Shown one piece after another: positions 59,028 through 64,000 of a stretch of DNA of 64,000 nucleotides. Within the stretch, counting starts at the first letter, position 1. Each line of letters starts with the position of its first letter. The notes beneath the pieces were generated by a model that saw nothing but the letters and a program-made list of their open reading frames with translations, was not told the origin of the DNA and made no database searches. The translations under genes were made by a program, and so were the position numbers. This DNA is from Planctomycetota bacterium (GTDB taxonomy: Bacteria; Planctomycetota; Planctomycetia; Pirellulales; Pirellulaceae). The stretch lies in the NCBI GenBank assembly GCA_016872775.1, contig VGZA01000016.1, forward strand, positions 1 to 64,000. The letters run 5' to 3'.

Positions 59028-59876
59028 TCACCCCCGCCCCCATTCCCCATTCCCCGTTCCCCGCAACCCAATTCTGGCCGGCTTGGATACGGAGACAGGC
59101 GAGCCGTCGGCGAGCAGGATCGAGGCGGGGGGCGCGCAGAGGATCTCTCCAAAGGTGCCTCCGTACAGCGTATGAAAGTCGCCTTCCAGTTCACCTCGAC
59201 AATCCGACCAGGCCGTCCAGGACGGGTGCGTTACGCGGTATTCCACGGTGCCGCCATCCCGTTGCGGGCAATAGCCCCAGTAATGTTCGGCGATGAACTG
59301 ATTGAGCGAGCCTGGTTCGAGCGGTGTTGCGGCGCCGCGGGTGTGCAGGCTGATACGATAGTGGTTTGCCTTTTCGTTCCAACCATATTCCACCTGCTGT
59401 TCCTGCGGCGCGGGTGGAGACGGCACCGTGGGTGCCAGCGGAGTTCCTCCCGCGTTGCGACGATGCCACATCGGAAGGGCGACGTAGGGCTCGTTGTACC
59501 ACCAGCGGGCGACATGCGCGATGGCCCATTTCGGAACGATTTCCTTGATAAACGAGACCGCTCGCCGCACTTCGCCGCCGGTCTCGCGGCGGACGTAGAA
59601 ACGCAGATTCACTTCCGGAAAGTTGCGGTGGAACGGCACGGGGATCCCGAGCACGCGCGTGCGCAGGAACATGAAACCGACCAGGCTGACGTAGGTAATG
59701 CCCTCGTGAAAGTCGAGCGTTGTGCCTGCGGGCAGGTGCGGTTCCAGCAGCCGAGGCTCGACGGGAAAGTTAAACATCGCCAGCCACCGCCACTCGGCCG
59801 ACAGGAACCGGGTGGGTTCACTGGCCGTGGTCGCCGCCGTGTTTGCCGGTATGGGGCCGGTGTTGGAGTCATCCAT
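59028..59876 (-). CDS. DUF2071 family protein
   Basis: A 282-residue protein with the DUF2071 (YqjF-like) domain: RFLSAEWRWLAMFNFPVEP, HLPAGTTLDFHEGITYVSLV, RNFPEVNLRFYVR and FIKEIVPKWAIAHVARWWYNEPY. The fold is acetoacetate-decarboxylase-like by family knowledge, without a defined reaction. The last ten residues (RGTGNGEWGRG) are encoded by a three-copy version of the heptamer repeat seen at 50.4 kb, so the C-terminus may have been extended by repeat sequence. AAGGAG lies just before ATG 59876 and a palindromic repeat lies immediately upstream of it. The upstream gene on the strand is the cystathionine-type enzyme. Confidence 0.85.
   Translation of the reverse strand: MDDSNTGPIPANTAATTASEPTRFLSAEWRWLAMFNFPVEPRLLEPHLPAGTTLDFHEGITYVSLVGFMFLRTRVLGIPVPFHRNFPEVNLRFYVRRETGGEVRRAVSFIKEIVPKWAIAHVARWWYNEPYVALPMWHRRNAGGTPLAPTVPSPPAPQEQQVEYGWNEKANHYRISLHTRGAATPLEPGSLNQFIAEHYWGYCPQRDGGTVEYRVTHPSWTAWSDCRGELEGDFHTLYGGTFGEILCAPPASILLADGSPVSVSKPARIGLRGTGNGEWGRG
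59041..59061. repeat. Three-copy heptamer repeat inside the DUF2071 3' end
   Basis: CATTCCC, CATTCCC, CGTTCCC run in tandem and match the 50.4 kb heptamer with one changed base in two copies. The array is read through on the minus strand as the Gly-rich C-terminus of the DUF2071 protein. Confidence 0.8.
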
Positions 59877-59893
59877 GGTCCGTGCTCCTTTTC

Positions 59894-59936
59894 GTAGCTC
59901 GAAACTTGTTTCGAGCTACGTGCAGTTTCGAGCTAC
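59894..59936. repeat. Palindromic repeat, copy 3 (perfect) with an extra half-site
   Basis: A perfect 26-base palindrome (59894-59919) has arms GTAGCTCGAAAC and GTTTCGAGCTAC around TT. Another half-site GTTTCGAGCTAC lies at 59925-59936. Bases 59933-59935 of the half-site form the stop codon (TAG) of the upstream minus-strand gene. The palindrome ends 17 bases before the ATG of the DUF2071 gene, next to its AAGGAG site. Confidence 0.92.
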
Positions 59937-61096
59937 GCCGGTTGTTCGATTGCTTGCCGCAGGTCATCGCGCAGATCCTCGAAATCTTCCAATCCCACGG
60001 ACAGGCGAATCAGCCCGTCGGTGATGCCATGGGCGGCGCGGGCCTGTGGATCGTAGCTGGCGTGCGACATGGAGGCGGGTTGTTCGATCAGCGATTCCAC
60101 GGCGCCCAGGCTCACCGCCAGCTGGAACAGCTGTGTCGACTCGGCAATCCGCTTTGCCCGCGCGTAGTCTCCCTGAACTTCGAACGTCAGCATGGCGCCG
60201 AAGACACCATTCATCTGCCGGGCGGCCAGAAGGTGTCCCGGGTGTTCGGGGAGGCCGGGATAGAGCACTTGCTTGACTTGCGGAAGCCCGCGCAGGAATT
60301 CCGCCAGGCGCATCGCGGTCATTGACTGCTCTCGTACGCGGACGCTCAAAGTCTTGATCCCTCGCGTGATCAGGTAGGAATCCCAGGGAGCTTGAACGGC
60401 TCCGGTGGCGTTCTGGATGAAATAGAGCCGTTCGAAAAGTTCCTTGCTCTTTGCGACCAAAGCGCCGCCCAGAACATCGCTGTGGCCGCCAAAGTATTTG
60501 GTGGAGGAATGCATGACGATGTCGGCGCCGAGTTCCAACGGGCGCGTCGCGACGGGGGTGGCGAAGGTATTGTCGACGGCGACCAACGCGCCGGCGCGGT
60601 GCGCGATCTCGGCGCAGGCAGCGAGGTCGGTGATCGAGAGCCGAGGGTTGCCCGGCGATTCCAGCCAGACCAATCGAGTCCTCGGTTGCAGGGCGGCGGT
60701 CAATCGAGCCGGATCGGTCGTGCCGACCAGGGTGACCGTCAGTCCGGCCCGATCGCAGATCTTGTGCAGCAGCCGATACGTTCCGCCATAGATATCCGAT
60801 CCGGCGACGATATGATCGCCGTGGGAAAGCAGCATCGTGACGGCGTGGGTCGCCGCCATGCCGGAGGCCATGGCCAGGCCACCGTAGCCGCCCTCGAGCG
60901 ACGCGATGACGTTTTCCAGGTTTTTTCGCGTAGGGTTGCCGCTACGCGCATAGTCGAACTCGCCCCATTCGCCGGCCCCCGGCTGGACATAGGTGGAGGC
61001 GAGATAGATTGGCGGCACGACCGCGCCGGTTTGAGGATCGCGGGGGCTGCCGACATGAATCGATCGCGTTCGAAATCCGTGGTCAGCGTGGTTCAT
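59933..61096 (-). CDS. Cys/Met metabolism PLP enzyme (cystathionine gamma-lyase/synthase-like), copy A
   Basis: A 387-residue fold-type I PLP enzyme. Landmarks: the N-terminal PPIYLASTYVQPG, YARSGNPTRKNLENVIASLEGG, SGMAATHAVTMLL, VDNTFATPVATRPLELGADIVMHSSTKYFGGHSD with Schiff-base Lys200, and GVFGAMLTFEVQGD. It catalyses gamma- or beta-elimination or gamma-replacement on cystathionine-like substrates; the exact direction cannot be read. ATG 61096 overlaps the stop of the upstream paralogue (ATGA), so the two are co-translated; the frame is open to 61153 inside the neighbour. The stop codon is supplied by a palindromic repeat. Confidence 0.92.
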   Translation of the reverse strand: MNHADHGFRTRSIHVGSPRDPQTGAVVPPIYLASTYVQPGAGEWGEFDYARSGNPTRKNLENVIASLEGGYGGLAMASGMAATHAVTMLLSHGDHIVAGSDIYGGTYRLLHKICDRAGLTVTLVGTTDPARLTAALQPRTRLVWLESPGNPRLSITDLAACAEIAHRAGALVAVDNTFATPVATRPLELGADIVMHSSTKYFGGHSDVLGGALVAKSKELFERLYFIQNATGAVQAPWDSYLITRGIKTLSVRVREQSMTAMRLAEFLRGLPQVKQVLYPGLPEHPGHLLAARQMNGVFGAMLTFEVQGDYARAKRIAESTQLFQLAVSLGAVESLIEQPASMSHASYDPQARAAHGITDGLIRLSVGLEDFEDLRDDLRQAIEQPA

Positions 61097-62304
61097 TGTT
61101 CGAGCGCCTGTTTCAGGTCCGCGATCAGATCCTCGCAGTTTTCGATGCCGCACGACAGCCGAATCATGTTGTCATAGATCCCGAATCGCTGTCGGTCCTC
61201 CGCAGTACATTCGTAGTAACTCATGACCAGCGGTTGCTCGATCAGCGACTCGACGCCCCCCAGACTCGGACCGATCCGCGGGATCCGTACGGCATCGACG
61301 ATCTGTGCTGTCTGCTGCCAGTTCGCATCCTTTACGAGGAAAGTGATCAGGCCGCCGAATCCGCGCATGGTTTGCCGCGCCACTTCATGGTAGGGGTGGG
61401 AAGGCAGCCCCGGATAATAAACCCGCTCGACGCGCGGATGCGCAACAAGAAACTCCGCGATTTCCTGGCCGTTCGCGTTCTGGCGTTGCATGCGGAGCTC
61501 GAATGTCTTCAGCCCCCGTTCCAGCAGGAAAATGTTATGCGGGCTGTTGACGGCGCCGAGGATGCCACGGAGTTTCTTGACCGGTTCGAGCTTCTCCGCC
61601 GCTCCGACGATCACTCCCGCCAGCAGATCGTTATGTCCGGCGAGGTATTTAGTCGCCGAATGCAGTACATAGTCCACTCCGTATTCGAGCGGACGAACGT
61701 TGTACGGAGTTGCCAGCGTCGCGTCGATCAGTGTTTCCACGCCGCGCCGCTTGCCGATGGCCGCGAATCGCTCCAGATCGACGATACTCAAGTGCGGGTT
61801 CGTTGGGCTTTCGCTGATCAGCAGCTTCGTTTGCGGAGTCACCGCCGCATCCATCGCCTCGTAGTCGCACGTTTTGACCTGTCGGGTGACGACGCCGAAC
61901 CGGGAGAGGTGTTTGGCGCAGAACTCGCGGCTGCGGTGATAACACTCGTCGAAGAAAACGACCTCATCGCCGGAATTGAGTTTTGCCATCAATAGTCCGA
62001 CGATGGCGGCCATTCCGCTGGAATAGAGCAGCGCCAATTCGCCGCCTTCCAGCGCCGCCAGTTTCCGTTCAACCACTTTTTCCCCGGGGTTCCCGTACCG
62101 GCCATATTCCTCGCGAGGCTGTTTCTTTTCGATGAAATCGATCACCGCCTGGGTATCGGCGAACGTATACGTCGCGGCGCAGACGATCGGATCGGTGATG
62201 GAATCGCCGAGCTTGTGGCGGTCCTCACCGGCATGCACCGCCAACGTCGATGCACCCGGTTTCTGGGTCGGAGAAAGTGACTCCAATTGGCGGGGCGATT
62301 TCAT
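61093..62304 (-). CDS. Cys/Met metabolism PLP enzyme (cystathionine gamma-synthase/lyase-like), copy B
   Basis: A 403-residue paralogue of the next gene. Landmarks: TLAVHAGEDRHKLGDSITDP, YGRYGNPGEKVVERKLAALEGG, SGMAAIVGLLMAKLNSGDEV, ISESPTNPHLSIVDLE, and Lys219 in LHSATKYLAGHNDLLAG. GGGAG lies eight bases before ATG 62304, which decides the start; the frame continues to 62361. In two-gene transsulfuration systems one member makes cystathionine from an O-acylhomoserine and the other cleaves it; either assignment is possible here. The gene is the first of the pair, and the 348-base region upstream should contain its promoter. Confidence 0.92.
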   Translation of the reverse strand: MKSPRQLESLSPTQKPGASTLAVHAGEDRHKLGDSITDPIVCAATYTFADTQAVIDFIEKKQPREEYGRYGNPGEKVVERKLAALEGGELALLYSSGMAAIVGLLMAKLNSGDEVVFFDECYHRSREFCAKHLSRFGVVTRQVKTCDYEAMDAAVTPQTKLLISESPTNPHLSIVDLERFAAIGKRRGVETLIDATLATPYNVRPLEYGVDYVLHSATKYLAGHNDLLAGVIVGAAEKLEPVKKLRGILGAVNSPHNIFLLERGLKTFELRMQRQNANGQEIAEFLVAHPRVERVYYPGLPSHPYHEVARQTMRGFGGLITFLVKDANWQQTAQIVDAVRIPRIGPSLGGVESLIEQPLVMSYYECTAEDRQRFGIYDNMIRLSCGIENCEDLIADLKQALEQ

Positions 62305-62652
62305 ATTCGAGGCTCCCAGAATCCGATGACGCGTCGATTCCAATGCAGAAATTCGCGGCATCCGACCATGCGAGCCTGAAAATCGAGCTCGCTTGTCGCG
62401 GGCCCCTTTGGAGGTCGCCCTGCCGCCGAAAGCACCTTACCGCAGGCTTCGGACAGCGGCTTTCGGACGTTGGCTCTTTAGCAGTTAGGCTGCAAGCGGC
62501 CGCAAAACCCCTGACAGCCAACTATTCTAAATGCGGGTCGTTCGGGGCGAAAGTGGGTTTACCTCGCCTTCGTCAGCAACTTAAGATAGATGCCTGCGTA
62601 GATTCCCCACCCACCACCGGCCCTTTCCGCCCCCGGAGGCACTTTTCGAGCG
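62305..62652. other. Intergenic region between divergent PLP-enzyme and HEAT genes
   Basis: I see no coding sequence. An eight-base inverted repeat (CCGAAAGC at 62426-62433 with GCTTTCGG at 62459-62466) could form a hairpin in the leader of the PLP-enzyme transcript. A weak TAGAAT (62529-62524, minus strand) lacks a convincing -35 box. I could not match the leader to a SAM-I or SAM-II riboswitch. Confidence 0.45.
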
Positions 62653-63864
62653 ATGCAAGTCCTGGCAGCAATCATCACGATTTGGTCATCCGCACGGCGC
62701 CGCTCGTTGCGTCCGCGGGCCCGGCTGCGAATCCTGCTGTGCGGCCTCAGTCTCGCGATTGCCACTCCGGGGTTGGCTTCGGAGCCGGACGACTTGGAAA
62801 AACTCGTCGCTCAACTGGGCGACCAGCGATTCCTTGTCCGGCAAAAAGCGGCCGAACGGCTGGCACGTCTGGGACCCGTGGCACTGCCAGCGCTGCAGTC
62901 GGGTGGACGCAATGTCGATCGCGAAGTCCGTTATCAGTGCCAGCGACTGCTGGGAGCGATGCGCGACCAGGAGCAGACCCAGGAAATCGAGTCTTTCCTC
63001 AAGCGTTACGATCCAAGCCACCCCTATCGACTCGAAGGATGGACCAACGTCCGCGAACGGATCGGCGATAGTTCCGAAGCCCGCTCACTGTACGTCATGA
63101 TGCGCCAAGAGGAACGCGGTATTCTGGCGGCGCTGGACCGTGAACCGCAACATGTCACCGAAGCGCTGACGTTACGATTGCCGACCCTGGATCAACAGTT
63201 TCAGATGGCACCCCAGGAATCACCCATCGGTACCACCGCGACCTTGCTGCTCGTGCTCGGTGACGAACGATTCCGTTACCATGGAGCGGCCAGCATTCTG
63301 GCGATTAACCAGTGCCAGCAGGCGCAATTTCGGGCCGCGATCGGAGCCACGAGTCCGCAAAGTCCGTTGCGAAAAATCACGGGCAATTGGATGCGCCGCA
63401 ACGTCGACGATAGTCACGCGGTCAACGTGATCATGTTGGCGATGACACACGACTTCAAGGAAGGGTTGGTTCCGGCCGAGCGGCTGATGCGGCGCGGCAC
63501 GGTCCAGCCCTGGCTGCGACACTATGCGATCATGGCGACCGCGAAATTGGGGGATCCGGCCGAGCACGCGGGATGGCTTGAACCTCACCTCACCGACGCG
63601 ACTCAGTTTGTCGAGTGGACCGACGACAAAAAAGTCACTTACCGCACGCAGGTCCGCGATTCGGCGCTTGCCGGGCTGCTTTATCTGCACAAGCAGGACC
63701 CGCGCCTGTTCGGATTCGAACGCGCGGAGAAGGGCCTCAACAACGCGTTTAATCCAGGTGCTCTGGGATTCGAGAATGATCAGAAACGGGGCCAGGCCTT
63801 GGAAAAATGGCAGGCGTTTTCCCAGACGCGCGCGGCGGGGGAGGCCGCTCCCATGGCTCCCTGA
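62653..63864 (+). CDS. Exported HEAT-like repeat protein, frame continues after the stop
   Basis: A 403-residue protein with a positively charged leader and a signal segment (ILLCGLSLAIATPGLASEP). A HEAT-like unit follows near residues 50-100 (FLVRQKAAERLARLGPVALPAL, DREVRYQCQRLLGAM), then a long helical region with DDSHAVNVIMLAMTH and HYAIMATAKLGDPAEHAGWL. The frame ends at TGA 63862-63864 in a linker-like stretch (AAGEAAPMAP). Directly behind the TGA, in the same frame and with no possible start codon, lies TPR-type sequence (next entry). The protein may therefore be truncated relative to its ancestor. The function is unknown; an extracytoplasmic protein-binding solenoid is likely. Confidence 0.8.
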   Translation: MQVLAAIITIWSSARRRSLRPRARLRILLCGLSLAIATPGLASEPDDLEKLVAQLGDQRFLVRQKAAERLARLGPVALPALQSGGRNVDREVRYQCQRLLGAMRDQEQTQEIESFLKRYDPSHPYRLEGWTNVRERIGDSSEARSLYVMMRQEERGILAALDREPQHVTEALTLRLPTLDQQFQMAPQESPIGTTATLLLVLGDERFRYHGAASILAINQCQQAQFRAAIGATSPQSPLRKITGNWMRRNVDDSHAVNVIMLAMTHDFKEGLVPAERLMRRGTVQPWLRHYAIMATAKLGDPAEHAGWLEPHLTDATQFVEWTDDKKVTYRTQVRDSALAGLLYLHKQDPRLFGFERAEKGLNNAFNPGALGFENDQKRGQALEKWQAFSQTRAAGEAAPMAP

Positions 63865-64000
63865 GATGCCGCGTCGCGCGAAAAACGCTCGATCGCCAAT
63901 GCGCTTTACAACGAAGCATGCGTTTACACCAAGACTTCCAAGAATGAGGACGCTCTCAAGTCACTGGAAGAATCGGTCGAGCAAGGACTGGACGATCTGA
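63865..64000 (+). CDS. TPR-coding segment in frame behind a TGA, cut by the right edge
   Basis: Codons read on from the HEAT gene's TGA give IANALYNEACVYTKTSK and NEDALKSLEESVEQGLDDL, a good tetratricopeptide unit (two helices, Ala/Tyr positions, the typical ALxxLExxxxxGxDD end). No ATG, GTG, TTG or CTG occurs between the TGA and the first helix, so this cannot start a normal gene of its own. The other frames here look like shadows. It is most likely the C-terminal part of the HEAT gene, separated by a nonsense mutation, a readthrough stop or a sequence error. The window ends inside it. Confidence 0.6.

Noticed and set aside
62305-62652. SAM riboswitch upstream of the PLP-enzyme pair
   Set aside because: Only an eight-base inverted repeat and a short GGTGC-like run are seen; the conserved SAM-I and SAM-II cores are not.
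63524-64000. 158-codon plus-strand frame at the right edge
   Set aside because: It is Arg-rich with no domain pattern, and the overlapping frame carries the HEAT and TPR sequence.

Overview
The window is GC-rich, densely coded bacterial chromosome that almost certainly comes from a planctomycete. The evidence is the repertoire of protein families: DUF1592/DUF1588/DUF1585 with DUF1552, DUF1549/DUF1553 with DUF1501, planctomycete-type cytochrome c domains, giant secreted WD40 proteins, DUF1080, LamG fusions, Tat-exported Gfo/Idh/MocA oxidoreductases and Pkn-type kinases. I found no tRNA, rRNA, CRISPR array, transposase or prophage gene.

Layout. 1-6.1 kb: a DUF1592-type cytochrome protein (cut by the left edge), a DUF1552 protein and an S9 peptidase in one operon. 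6.3-11.2 kb: a sigma-70 factor, a DUF420 membrane protein, a class-II cytochrome c-like protein overlapping an FHA protein, then a DUF4430/DUF6580 pair on the minus strand. 11.4-15.2 kb: a fatty-acid beta-oxidation operon (multifunctional alpha subunit, thiolase, HIT protein). 15.3-22.6 kb: a DapA-family lyase, a Kelch-like protein, a ceramidase-LamG/SDR/DUF1080 operon and a LamG protein. 22.6-28.6 kb (minus): DUF1549/DUF1553, PPC-domain and DUF1501 genes in one operon. 28.7-33.9 kb: a membrane fragment, a transmembrane Ser/Thr kinase with a periplasmic sensor, an MscS channel and a HemL-family aminotransferase.

34-50.3 kb (minus) is the most distinctive part: a four-gene operon about 16 kb long. 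It encodes an 1866-residue WD40 protein, a DUF1549/DUF1553 cytochrome protein, a PPC-domain protein with a long coiled coil, and a 1651-residue cytochrome/WD40 protein with a related coiled coil. It resembles the 22.6-28.6 kb operon, but the DUF1501 subunit is absent and WD40/coiled-coil proteins are present instead. A good sigma-70 promoter can be placed in front of it.

50.5-64 kb: a Tat-exported SelA-like PLP enzyme, two HEAT-repeat proteins, a Gfo/Idh/MocA oxidoreductase, a beta-barrel protein fused to a YHS/TRASH-like cysteine cluster, an LpoB/COG3014 lipoprotein pair, a DUF2071 protein, two tandem Cys/Met-metabolism PLP enzymes, and a HEAT protein whose frame continues after its stop codon into TPR-like sequence up to the right edge.

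Non-coding signals: a family of three palindromes (GTAGCTCGAAAC arms) lies just upstream of three minus-strand genes, two of which head cytochrome operons. A heptamer minisatellite (CGTTCCC, 13 copies) has a three-copy relative that encodes the C-terminus of the DUF2071 protein. The best candidate for an undescribed system is the 34-50 kb WD40/coiled-coil variant of the planctomycete cytochrome modules, together with the palindromic leader element.
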